A stretch of DNA of 34,611 nt from Candidatus Scatousia excrementigallinarum (GCA_018711035.1 DVIU01000111.1:1-34611); one strand, 5' to 3'; counted from the stretch's first letter, positions 24,394-31,810 are shown. The notes: generated by a model not told the origin, from the sequence alone. Numbers and translations are program-made.

Positions 24394-26517
24394 ATGGTAG
24401 TAAAAGCAGTAAATACACCGGTAAGTGATAATGCACGTCTGAAACGTCAGGAAAATAACAATAATAACAACAGTAAGCCTCGTAATAATCAAAATTATTC
24501 GCCAGCATTTAAAGGTAGCAACCCTGTTGTTATGCTTATGGATGCAATTGACAGAGGGGGATTTGCAGCATCATTTATCGCGCAAGATGGCATAGGTATG
24601 GTTGCCCCGCGTATTTATGAAGGCCTAAACCGTGGTAGAAAAGTTGACGAAAACGGTAAAAAACATGGCCCGCTTAACTGGGAGTTTGCCCGTAAAGAAG
24701 GTGTTCGAGAAATTCTGAGCGGCCCGAGTGCGTTTATTATTCCTGCTATTATGCTCCATTTTATCACCAAACATTCAGGTACAGCCAACAATGTATCTAT
24801 TGATACAATAAAAGGTCTGGGCCAAATGTTTGAAAAATACGCAACAGACAACAGAAATACTCTTTCTGATGTCGTAAAAACAAAAAAAGAATTTTATGAA
24901 CAGGTATTCACCAATATTTTAACTGAAACAACCACAATTAAAGAAGGTGAAAAAATAACAAAGCCCCTGACTGATGCAAAAATTGCTGAAAAAGCCCGGG
25001 AATTTACAGACAGGGTAATAGAAATTGAGAATGCCAAATCAAAAGGGTTTTTCAAAAAATTACTGGACATTAAAGTCGAAGGATCTGCAGAAGATCTTAC
25101 ACAAAGTCTTACTGAAGACTTCATGATGATAAAAAAAGAAAATCTCTCCCCGTCAGTTAATGAAATGCTGGCTCAGTTGAAAGTGGAAGGCCGTCAGGAA
25201 CCTGTAACAGAACCTTTCACAAAAATGCTTAAATCTATGAAACATTACACGGACGATGCGATTGAGTCCGTGAATAACAAACTTGCAAAAGACGGAACAA
25301 CTGATGTTGCCGATTTCTTAAAAACACACACCTCCAGACGTATCGGTTCGAGATTTACGACAATTATGTCAATGTTTCTTGCGGTTGTAGGGTTCTATAC
25401 AATTATTCCAAAACTCTATAACCTTGGCTTAAAAGGTAACCCTGCTTTGAAAGAGCAAGATGAAACGAATGCCACAGCAAAATCTGATACTCAGAAAGCC
25501 GATGATTCAGCTCAGGATAAGAAAAAAAATGGTAAAGATATTCCTTTCCAGGGTGCCGGTGTACAAAAAGTTATGGCTAAAACCGGCGACACGGTTATGA
25601 ATACAGGCTGGCTCAAAAAATTCGCCGATAAATTTGACTTTGACGGCCCATCAATGTCAGTCACAGCTATGCTAACTTTATTGTTCGGATTCTGTCTGCC
25701 TCCAAGATACATCAACGGACAGGATAAATACGACAAAAAAGAAATTCTTGTTCGTGATATAACAAGCTTCGCTGCTATTCTTTTCGGTGCCAAAGCCCTG
25801 TCAAGAGCATGCTCCGTAGCCTTCTCAAAACTCTCCGGACTTGCTCTGAATACCAAACCTGCCGACCATACCAAATCATTCCTGCATAAAGTCAAAAACT
25901 ACTTTACAGCAGGCGGCGGAGTTCATGTATTATCCAGTGAAGAAATTATTTCTAAATACACAAATATTGATAAATACAAAGGCGGTATAACCGGATTCTT
26001 TGAATTTATTGAACAAAACGGCGGAAACATTAAAAAATTGCTCAGCCTTGACAAAAACGTAAAAACAAATGCCGAAGCAATTATCGGTGAACCTTTAGAA
26101 AAGGCCTCAATAACAAAAATTAAAACCGCATTCCAAAATGTTGCAAAAGACAATACATCACTTGAAAATATTCATAAAGAATTCAGAAATGTCAAAGGCA
26201 ACAAGTATATAAATTACGCAAAAACAATGAACAGCACATTTGGAGCATTATCAACACTTGCACTTGTTCCGTTATTTATGATGTGGCTTGCTAGATACTG
26301 CGACAGAATGACAAAAAATGACAGAGCTAAAGATAAAATTGCTCAAACAACACCGCAGCAACAGCAGCAGCCCTCAGAACCAACTCAAAAACCTGAAATA
26401 AAAACTTCAGAACAACCAAATATGCAGACAACCACAGGCCCGTCACCGACTGTTTCTATTAATACAGCTGCCACTCAGGCTAAAAAACCAACAATGGAAG
26501 GCTTTTTACAAAAATAA
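24394..26517 (+). CDS. Large membrane protein of an unnamed family, member C
   Basis: A 707-residue protein. The N-terminus is Asn-rich, then NYSPAFKGSNPVVMLMDAID, then RGGFAASFIAQDGIGM and ARKEGVREILSGPSAFIIPAIM. This last stretch has the same layout as the RPxF...REx... motif plus membrane segment of copies A and B. Four hydrophobic segments are visible: about 105-120, TTIMSMFLAVVGFYTIIP, MSVTAMLTLLFGFCLPP and STLALVPLFMMWLARY. Long charged helical loops lie between them, and the tail is Gln/Pro/Thr rich. No known domain. It has its own promoter and a strong terminator, so it is monocistronic. I recall similar large proteins in Gastranaerophilales genomes without function. Not an enzyme I recognise. 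Confidence 0.82.
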   Translation: MVVKAVNTPVSDNARLKRQENNNNNNSKPRNNQNYSPAFKGSNPVVMLMDAIDRGGFAASFIAQDGIGMVAPRIYEGLNRGRKVDENGKKHGPLNWEFARKEGVREILSGPSAFIIPAIMLHFITKHSGTANNVSIDTIKGLGQMFEKYATDNRNTLSDVVKTKKEFYEQVFTNILTETTTIKEGEKITKPLTDAKIAEKAREFTDRVIEIENAKSKGFFKKLLDIKVEGSAEDLTQSLTEDFMMIKKENLSPSVNEMLAQLKVEGRQEPVTEPFTKMLKSMKHYTDDAIESVNNKLAKDGTTDVADFLKTHTSRRIGSRFTTIMSMFLAVVGFYTIIPKLYNLGLKGNPALKEQDETNATAKSDTQKADDSAQDKKKNGKDIPFQGAGVQKVMAKTGDTVMNTGWLKKFADKFDFDGPSMSVTAMLTLLFGFCLPPRYINGQDKYDKKEILVRDITSFAAILFGAKALSRACSVAFSKLSGLALNTKPADHTKSFLHKVKNYFTAGGGVHVLSSEEIISKYTNIDKYKGGITGFFEFIEQNGGNIKKLLSLDKNVKTNAEAIIGEPLEKASITKIKTAFQNVAKDNTSLENIHKEFRNVKGNKYINYAKTMNSTFGALSTLALVPLFMMWLARYCDRMTKNDRAKDKIAQTTPQQQQQPSEPTQKPEIKTSEQPNMQTTTGPSPTVSINTAATQAKKPTMEGFLQK

Positions 26518-26532
26518 TAACTATCACACAAT

Positions 26533-26580
26533 AAACAGGGAGCCGGTGAGTTAAAACTCACCGGCTCCCTGTTTTAAAAA
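26533..26580. terminator. Very strong, probably bidirectional terminator
   Basis: AAACAGGGAGCCGGTGAG and its complement form a stem of about 18 bp (26533-26551 with 26556-26573), GC-rich in an AT-rich genome, followed by a short T-run. It separates the convergent membrane protein C and the DUF1858 gene. Confidence 0.85.
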
Positions 26581-26581
26581 T

Positions 26582-26788
26582 TTATTTGTTTTCAATTAAA
26601 GCATTAATATCAGCCACCATAGCATCAGGGTCAAAACCATGAACTCTGGCTCCTGCTTCAAGATTTTCAAATCTTGCAGCTGCACATCCTATACAGCCCA
26701 ATCCGTACTTCTGAAACACTTCAATGCTTTCAGGATAAGCTTGTACGATATCCATAATATTCATTTCTTTTGTCACTTTTTCAGCCAT
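26582..26788 (-). CDS. DUF1858/hybrid-cluster-associated redox disulfide protein
   Basis: A 68-residue cytoplasmic protein: MDIVQAYPESIEVFQKYGLG followed by the redox motif CIGCAAARFENLEAGARVHG. This matches the DUF1858 family, including the small redox-disulfide proteins often found near hybrid cluster protein in anaerobes. The two cysteines (C-x2-C) could form a disulfide or hold a metal. AAGGAG lies about eight bases before the ATG. No hybrid cluster gene is adjacent here. An anaerobic lifestyle is suggested. Confidence 0.88.
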   Translation of the reverse strand: MAEKVTKEMNIMDIVQAYPESIEVFQKYGLGCIGCAAARFENLEAGARVHGFDPDAMVADINALIENK

Positions 26789-26846
26789 AATATTATCTCC
26801 TTTTAATTTAGCCGGTACTGATAGACATTTTAATCAGCACTTTTTG

Positions 26847-26874
26847 TTGACTTTTTACACTATATCATTAAATA
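26847..26874 (+). promoter_or_regulatory. Possible promoter of the 53-residue ORF
   Basis: TTGACT (26847-26852) is followed after 16 bases by TAAATA (26869-26874). This would start transcription about 20 bases before the ATG at 26904. The -10 match is moderate. Confidence 0.4.
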
Positions 26875-26903
26875 AATTATACACTAAAAAGAAGGATGTG
26901 TAT

Positions 26904-27065
26904 ATGGAATTATTAAAAAAACTTTTCAAAGATGATGAAAAAGTAATAGGTTTATGTGCATTCAAAAAACAGCCGCAAAAGGTTTACTCATATGAACCAA
27001 AGTTTAATGCTGCAACAAAATTATATTACTGTACCAATACAAAAAATAATTTCTTTTTATTGTAA
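26904..27065 (+). CDS. Small 53-residue protein of unknown function
   Basis: The ORF track starts at 26844, but an internal ATG at 26904 is preceded by GAAGGA and gives MELLKKLFKDDEKVIGLCAF as N-terminus. The peptide is basic, with no signal peptide; the first helix (LLKKLF) may be amphipathic. The last nine bases overlap the end of the convergent methyltransferase gene. No homolog is recognised. It could be spurious, but the ribosome binding site and a possible promoter upstream favour a real gene. Confidence 0.5.
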   Translation: MELLKKLFKDDEKVIGLCAFKKQPQKVYSYEPKFNAATKLYYCTNTKNNFFLL

Positions 27066-27805
27066 GCAAAAGAGTTTATAAAGTATTACAGCGCAAGAAA
27101 CACTTAAATTAAGAGATTCAACAGAGGCAGCCATTTCGATTTTGACCTCGCGATTCGCAAAATCAACCAGTTCCCGGCTAAGACCGTCGGCCTCGCTCCC
27201 GAACATTAAAACACACGGGTAAACAGTTTTAAAATCTTTCAAATAACTATTTGCTTTTGGCAGGGTGGCAACTCTGCAAAAATCATTGAATACAGACAGT
27301 TCATCAAACTCCTTAAATTGCACCACAGGAATTTTCCACAGATTTCCGACAGATGAACGCACGCATTTAGGATTATACAAATCGGCACATTCACCATACA
27401 AAACAACTGCATCTGCACCAAATGCAACAGAGGTACGGAGGATTGTGCCGAGATTTCCTAAATCGCGTATATTTTCCAGCAACACAACCTTTTTACATGA
27501 CTTTAAAATATTTTTGTCATACTGTTTTTGAACTGCAACCGCAACAATTTCAGGCGGAGTATCTGTTGTAGAAATTTTTTTTAAAACAGCTTCATTTGTT
27601 AAAATCAGTTTATCTTTTAAATAGCCATATTCATTTGCCTTTTCCTGCAAAACAAACGCATAATCAATTAAAATTCCGTATTGACAAGCTTCTTCAACAG
27701 ATTTTCTTCCTTCCAGAATGAACTTGCCGGATTTATCGCGATATTTTTTTGCTGTAACTTAACCGTATCTTTTACTAGTTCATTATTTACGCTTGTAATC
27801 TCCAT
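27057..27805 (-). CDS. TrmH/SpoU-family RNA 2'-O-methyltransferase, frameshifted
   Basis: The ORF track shows only the C-terminal 197 residues from a TTG (27650). That part is the SPOUT methyltransferase domain: VVLLENIRDLGNLGTILRTS, CVLMFGSEADGLS and EMAASVESLNLSVSCAVILY. The true start is the ATG at 27805, with GAGGTG five bases upstream. The first frame reads MEITSVNNELVKDTVKLQQK, then shifts at a run of seven A residues (plus strand 27744-27750) and ends after 45 residues at 27668. Adding one A restores KYRDKSGKFILEGRKSVEEA, the usual N-terminal substrate-binding segment, in frame with the rest. The break may be sequencing or assembly error, polymerase slippage or a true mutation. The start overlaps the aminopeptidase stop by one base (TAATG). 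Confidence 0.85.
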
Positions 27806-29370
27806 TACAACACCTCAAAATCTTTCAGCCACTCTTTTTCCTGCTCTGTCAGAATGTCAAAATCAATTAGCTTTTTCTCATAATTCATTTTAACAAAGGA
27901 ATTTATTTTACCATTTTTTAAATAACAGGAATTCTCCAGCCTTACACCGAATAAATCCTTATTATACAACCCCGGTTCTATAGTAAAGCACATATTTTCT
28001 TTTAGCGGAACCCGCGCAATCTCATTGTTTGAAAGGTTCGGCGGACATTCGTGAACACTTATCCCAATCCCGTGTCCGAGTCCGTGATTGAAGACAAAGC
28101 CTTCAACAGGATTTTCATTTATAACTTTTCTTGCAAGCGCATCAATATCAAATCCGCTAAAATTTTCTGTTGCCTGAAAATTAAAAGCATGCAGAAAAAC
28201 CTTCAACACAGTGGTATAAATCTTCTTGTGAATGTCAGACGGCCGGCCTTTTACAAAAACCCTTGTAATATCTGTTGCAAGACCGCCTTCATAGTATGCC
28301 CCGCAATCTATCAGGATAAGACTTCCGTCTGCAATAATCTCATCTTTTGAGGATTTGGAATAATGAGCCAGAGCAGAATTTTTATCTTTAGCGACAATAG
28401 ATTTAAAACTCAGACCCTTTGCCCCGAAACGGATAAATTCTTCTTCAAGTTTTTTTGAAATATCAAATTCCGATATATTATTGTTATTTTCTATATAATC
28501 CCTAATTGCACGAACGGCCGAATCTGTTTTTTTAAACGACTCTTTATAATGTTGAAGCTCCTCATCAGTTTTGACTGAACGCATAAGCTGCACAGGGTTT
28601 TCTTCAACAGGTACTGCCTGATTTTTTAAAATAGAATAATCATAAGCATTAACAGACTTTTTATCAACAAAAACTCTGCCATTAAAAGATTTCAATTTTT
28701 GTTCAAAATCATTAAGTTTATCTCTCGTAAAAAATTCTGCATTATTTTTGGTAACAAAGGCTTTTGCTGTAATTTTGGAGGCAAAGGGTTTTGAAAAATC
28801 ACGTTTATTAAAAAGATAAGAAACCTCCTCTGCGTTTGTAAGTAATATAGCTTCATCTGCAGCTAAATTTGATGTTATCAGAGAAAATTTCTCTTTAAAA
28901 GCTAAGCCCGAAAATCTTATATCAATATCTTCAATTTTATCTTCAGGAAGTTCAAATGCAGGTTCTGCGATATCATAATCCAATAAACGGACGTTAAAAT
29001 ATTTTTGTAAAAGCTCTACGCGTGCCTGAGAATTTTTCTTTGAAACGACTCCCAAAATAGAATGGTCAGGTAAAAGAAACCTCATTTTTTCTATCATCTT
29101 TTCGCCGTTATGGAGCTTAACAACAGTTACAAAACTGTGATCAACCTCCAAATCAGCCTGAATATGGTATCTGCCGTCAACAAATAAATAAACCTTATCT
29201 TTAGTTACAACAGCATCACCCGCAGAACCGGAAAAACGCGTTAAATTATATCGTGAATTTTCCGCTAATGAATTATACTCCACCAAAAACTCATTGGTGG
29301 AGTTAATTAGTAAGCAATCCAAACCGTTATCCGACATAAAAGAACGGATCTTTTTAATTAATTCAGCCAT
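27805..29370 (-). CDS. Xaa-Pro aminopeptidase (aminopeptidase P, M24B)
   Basis: A 521-residue cytosolic peptidase that removes N-terminal residues next to proline. Two creatinase-like N-terminal domains (about 1-260) include FLVEYNSLAENSRYNLTRFS and YLFVDGRYHIQAD. The pita-bread catalytic domain follows with all five metal ligands visible: D355 (LIDCGAYY), D367 (ATDITRVF), H433 (GLGHGIGI), E465 (FTIEPGLY) and E479 (VRLENSCY). The organisation is nearer to the cytosolic XPNPEP1 type than to short PepP. It starts two bases after the parvulin stop with no good Shine-Dalgarno sequence, so the two are probably coupled. The methyltransferase gene follows with a one-base overlap. Confidence 0.93.
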   Translation of the reverse strand: MAELIKKIRSFMSDNGLDCLLINSTNEFLVEYNSLAENSRYNLTRFSGSAGDAVVTKDKVYLFVDGRYHIQADLEVDHSFVTVVKLHNGEKMIEKMRFLLPDHSILGVVSKKNSQARVELLQKYFNVRLLDYDIAEPAFELPEDKIEDIDIRFSGLAFKEKFSLITSNLAADEAILLTNAEEVSYLFNKRDFSKPFASKITAKAFVTKNNAEFFTRDKLNDFEQKLKSFNGRVFVDKKSVNAYDYSILKNQAVPVEENPVQLMRSVKTDEELQHYKESFKKTDSAVRAIRDYIENNNNISEFDISKKLEEEFIRFGAKGLSFKSIVAKDKNSALAHYSKSSKDEIIADGSLILIDCGAYYEGGLATDITRVFVKGRPSDIHKKIYTTVLKVFLHAFNFQATENFSGFDIDALARKVINENPVEGFVFNHGLGHGIGISVHECPPNLSNNEIARVPLKENMCFTIEPGLYNKDLFGVRLENSCYLKNGKINSFVKMNYEKKLIDFDILTEQEKEWLKDFEVL

Positions 29371-29372
29371 AA

Positions 29373-29654
29373 CTATCTTTTATCAGTTACGATAATTAAG
29401 TGCCATCCGAACTGTGTTTGTACAGGTTTTGAAAGAACACCCTTTTCCAATGCAAAAGCTGCATCCTCAAAAGGCTTAACCATCATGCCTCTGCCAAAGA
29501 AACCTAAATCCCCGCCATTTGCACCGGATGGACATTCTGAATACTCTGCGGCTGCATCGGCAAAAGATTTTCCGTTTTGAATTTCGTCATACAGTTTATT
29601 AGCTTCATCTTCAGTTTTTACAAGAATATGACTTGCTCTTACTTCATCTGTCAT
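29373..29654 (-). CDS. Parvulin-type peptidyl-prolyl isomerase (PpiC-like)
   Basis: A single-domain parvulin of 93 residues: VRASHILVKTEDEANKLYDE, FADAAAEYSECPSGANGGDLGFFGRGMM, then TQFGWHLIIV. The conserved His pair and the G-G-D-L-G motif are present. There is no signal peptide, so it is cytoplasmic, like PpiC. The ORF track starts at a GTG (29663). The ATG at 29654 with GAGGAG eight bases upstream is better. It heads the operon with the aminopeptidase and the methyltransferase. Confidence 0.93.
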   Translation of the reverse strand: MTDEVRASHILVKTEDEANKLYDEIQNGKSFADAAAEYSECPSGANGGDLGFFGRGMMVKPFEDAAFALEKGVLSKPVQTQFGWHLIIVTDKR

Positions 29655-29704
29655 AAGAAACACTCCTCAATTAGATATTACACAAACAATTATACCCGAA
29701 ACAC

Positions 29705-29738
29705 AAAAAAAGAAAACCTGCCGGTATGCAGCGACAGG
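29705..29738 (-). terminator. Orphan intrinsic terminator on the minus strand
   Basis: On the minus strand CCTGTCG and CGGCAGG make a 7-bp stem (one G-T pair) with an 8-base loop, followed by TTTTCTTTTTTT. No minus-strand gene lies upstream of it, which implies a non-coding transcript. Confidence 0.7.
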
Positions 29739-29880
29739 CGTCAAGTATATCAAACGTGAAAACCATTATAAAAAGTGTACATAGCTTTTATAGGGAATAA
29801 GCTCACCGTATTTTAAACCAAACCCGCTAAAGAAAAATCTTATCGCAACCCCGAAAAAGTGCCTGGATACAGTAAGCTTA
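29717..29880 (-). ncRNA. Candidate small RNA upstream of the parvulin operon
   Basis: Inferred from a TATAAT hexamer on the minus strand (29890-29885) and the orphan terminator ending near 29705, giving a transcript of about 165-175 bases. It contains a 10-bp palindrome (GTAAGCTTAC) near its 5' end and an AGCTT...AAGCT hairpin in the middle. No open reading frame fits. The size is in the range of 6S RNA, but I could not confirm a 6S fold, so the identity is left open. No convincing -35 element is visible. Confidence 0.35.
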
Positions 29881-30053
29881 CTTAATTATAATAACGCTTT
29901 TTCAAGGGTATTTCACCCTCCCCGAGAATAGATTTTGTCAAATAAAAATAACATTCAATGATTAATTCTAAAGAATTAGATAAAAACTCTTGCAAAAAAA
30001 TTTTTTTTATATTAAATTGAAAAATGTAGCAGGGAACTGCAACAGTAAAATAG

Positions 30054-30082
30054 AATAAAGTTAAGCGGAAGTAGCTCAGTTG
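30054..30082 (+). repeat. Duplicate of tRNA-Gly 5' end and its upstream bases
   Basis: A 29-base exact direct repeat, beginning AATAAAGTTAAGCGGAAG, recurs at 30153-30181, where it runs into the functional tRNA. Here it covers the acceptor strand and half of the D-arm and then diverges. The intervening bases also hold GCTCTACCAACTGAG (30121-30135), the inverted copy of the tRNA D-arm. Confidence 0.85.
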
Positions 30083-30163
30083 CCGCAGTGGAGTCGGAGA
30101 CGAAACGTATTTCATAATAGGCTCTACCAACTGAGGTTCCTCCAAAAAATTTAATAAAGTTAA

Positions 30164-30236
30164 GCGGAAGTAGCTCAGTTGGTAGAGCTTCTGCCTTCCA
30201 AGCAGAATGTCGCGAGTTCGAGTCTCGTCTTCCGCT
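30164..30236 (+). tRNA. tRNA-Gly (anticodon UCC)
   Basis: A complete 73-base tRNA: acceptor GCGGAAG paired with CTTCCGC and discriminator U; D-arm GCTC-AGTTGGTA-GAGC; anticodon arm TCTGC-CTTCCAA-GCAGA with anticodon TCC; T-arm GCGAG-TTCGAGT-CTCGT. CCA is not encoded. A T-run follows at once and probably terminates transcription. The anticodon reads GGA and, by wobble, GGG codons. Fragments of this gene are repeated on both sides. Confidence 0.95.
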
Positions 30237-30409
30237 TTTTTAGTACTTTCTCAACAGAACATACGACTCGAACTACGTTCTTGGCACGCACGCAGATTTG
30301 TAAAGCTCACTATCGCTTGCTTACAAATTCTAGCTGGCTGCATACACAATTCTACGCAATCAAGATTGCTTGAATTGTTGTATCTCGTCTTCCGCTTTTT
30401 TAGTACTTT
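30223..30409 (+). repeat. 160-base unit bounded by 27-base copies of the tRNA-Gly 3' end
   Basis: The tRNA 3' end with its trailing T-run and AGTACTTT (30223-30249) is repeated exactly at 30383-30409. The 133 bases between contain hairpins: ATTTGTAA/TTACAAAT (30296-30303 with 30321-30328), and a two-part stem ACAATTC+GCAATC with GATTGC+GAATTGT (30346-30378). There is also GACTCGAACT (30265-30274), the inverse of the tRNA T-arm. No coding potential. It could be a small palindromic mobile unit or attachment-site-like scar. The two ORF-track entries here are not genes. Confidence 0.7.
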
Positions 30410-30457
30410 TTAACCATTTTACTCAGCACTATTCATATTAATTAGGGATTTGCATTT

Positions 30458-31303
30458 ATGCTCAACGAAATTTTAGATTATTTAGAAAAAATACAAAGAG
30501 TTCTGGCAACAATTCATTTTGACATTATTGTAGAAGTTATTGTCAACATAGTTATTCTTGGAATTTTATTTAAAGCTGTTGATATTTTCGAAAACAAAAT
30601 GAAGAAAAAATTTACTGATAAAAAAAGCTCACAACTGGTAAAATTTATTCCGATTTTAACTAGAATTTTAAAATTCATTGTATTTTTTATTCTCATCGCT
30701 GCATTATTACAAAATCATGGATATTCAGTGTCTTCATTAATTGCAGGTTTCGGAATTACCGGTCTGGCAGTCGGGTTTGCTGCTAATGCTACTATTGCAA
30801 ACGTTTTCGGCACAATTGCTATTCTTTCCGATAAAGCGTTCGAAGTCGGTGATTATATTAAACTTGGAACTATTGAAGGTACAGTTGAAGATATTAATCT
30901 TCGCTCTACCAAAATAAGAACTCTCGATAATGCTTTAACCATAATTCCAAACAGTAAAGTTGCAGACGGAGAAATTGTAAATGTTACTAAAGCTCATAAG
31001 AGAAGAATCTTAGAGACTTTCGGAGTTACCTACGATACATCAGACGAAAAATTAAAGCGTGCAATTGAAATTATTGAAGAAGTTTTAAACTCAAACAGCG
31101 ATATATACAGTGACTATGTTGTATTTCTAGATACACTTGCAGACAGTTCCATTAACATTAAAGTGAGTGCTTATGTAAAAACCAATAACTATGTTAAATA
31201 TTTAAAGATAAAAGAAATTATTCTACTTAACGTAATTAAACGTTTCCGTGAAGAAGGCATTGATTTTGCATTCCCATCAAGAACATTGTATATGGCAAAA
31301 TGA
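30458..31303 (+). CDS. Small-conductance mechanosensitive channel (MscS family)
   Basis: A 281-residue channel with three membrane segments: about 20-38, LVKFIPILTRILKFIVFFILIA (two segments close together) and the pore helix. The pore-lining region FGITGLAVGFAANATIANVFG is the family signature. It is followed by the beta domain (FEVGDYIKLGTIEGTVEDINLRSTKIRTLDN, TIIPNSKV) and the C-terminal alpha/beta domain. It releases solutes under osmotic downshock. Length is that of E. coli MscS. GGGA lies about ten bases before the ATG. It overlaps rlmH by four bases (ATGA). Confidence 0.94.
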   Translation: MLNEILDYLEKIQRVLATIHFDIIVEVIVNIVILGILFKAVDIFENKMKKKFTDKKSSQLVKFIPILTRILKFIVFFILIAALLQNHGYSVSSLIAGFGITGLAVGFAANATIANVFGTIAILSDKAFEVGDYIKLGTIEGTVEDINLRSTKIRTLDNALTIIPNSKVADGEIVNVTKAHKRRILETFGVTYDTSDEKLKRAIEIIEEVLNSNSDIYSDYVVFLDTLADSSINIKVSAYVKTNNYVKYLKIKEIILLNVIKRFREEGIDFAFPSRTLYMAK

Positions 31304-31770
31304 AAATTAAAATAATTGCACTTGGAAAAATTAAAGAAAAATTTTTAAAAGACGGCATTGACGAATTTCTGAAACGTTTAACGCCATATGCAAACGTTGA
31401 AATAATCGAACTTACACCTGTCGAAATAAAAAATGAACATCTTACAGAGCGTGCTCTTGATGAAGAAGGTGAAAAAATTTTATCGCTGATAAAATCACAA
31501 TCCTACGTAATAACAATGGAAATCAACGGAAAACAGTTTTCATCGCAAGAATTTGCAAAACGTATAGACGAATTAACAAATGAAGGTCAGAGTGAAATTA
31601 TATTTATAATAGGTTCCTCCTGCGGAATCTCACAAAGAGTTTCGGCAAGGGCAAACTTAAAAATGAGTATGTCAAGAATGACATTTCTGCACCAGTTCGC
31701 ACGCTTAATACTTGTAGAACAAATCTATAGAGCATTCAAAATTATAAAAGGCGAAACTTACCATAAATAA
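31300..31770 (+). CDS. rlmH: 23S rRNA (pseudouridine1915-N3)-methyltransferase RlmH
   Basis: A 156-residue SPOUT methyltransferase that modifies pseudouridine 1915 of helix 69. MKIKIIALGKIKEKFLKDGIDEFLKRL, ALDEEGEKIL, ITMEINGKQFSSQEFA and MSMSRMTFLHQFARLILVEQIYRAF are family features. The SAM-binding glycine loop reads FIIGSSCGIS, where the second Gly of the usual IGGxxG is Ser. Length is typical. Translationally coupled to mscS by an ATGA overlap. Confidence 0.93.
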   Translation: MKIKIIALGKIKEKFLKDGIDEFLKRLTPYANVEIIELTPVEIKNEHLTERALDEEGEKILSLIKSQSYVITMEINGKQFSSQEFAKRIDELTNEGQSEIIFIIGSSCGISQRVSARANLKMSMSRMTFLHQFARLILVEQIYRAFKIIKGETYHK

Positions 31771-31775
31771 GCGTA

Positions 31776-31803
31776 TTGATTTAACGCAAAAAACTGCTAT
31801 AAT
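31776..31803 (+). promoter_or_regulatory. Extended -10 promoter abutting the M49-like gene
   Basis: TTGATT (31776-31781), 16 bases, then TGC-TATAAT (31798-31803), an extended -10. The predicted transcription start (about 31810) coincides with the first ATG (31811). That start would therefore be leaderless, whereas the ATG at 31943 would have a 132-base leader and a good Shine-Dalgarno sequence. Confidence 0.6.
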
Positions 31804-31810
31804 AAAGCCA

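Noticed and set aside
21469-26870. ATATCATTA near two other promoters (21469 and 26862) as part of an XRE regulon
   Set aside because: Single copies without palindromic partners in an AT-rich genome; they overlap -10-like sequences and are expected by chance.
29882-30145. 87-residue minus-strand ORF upstream of the tRNA
   Set aside because: It covers the tRNA fragment repeats and the inverted D-arm, has no ribosome binding site, and has low-complexity AT-driven composition.
30064-30145. Second tRNA gene upstream of tRNA-Gly
   Set aside because: Only the 5' acceptor strand and D-arm are present in one orientation, and only a D-arm-like piece in the other. No acceptor pairing or 7-base anticodon loop can be formed.
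30179-30413. Two overlapping plus-strand ORFs starting inside tRNA-Gly
   Set aside because: They begin within the tRNA and run through the palindromic unit; they are by-products of the repeats.
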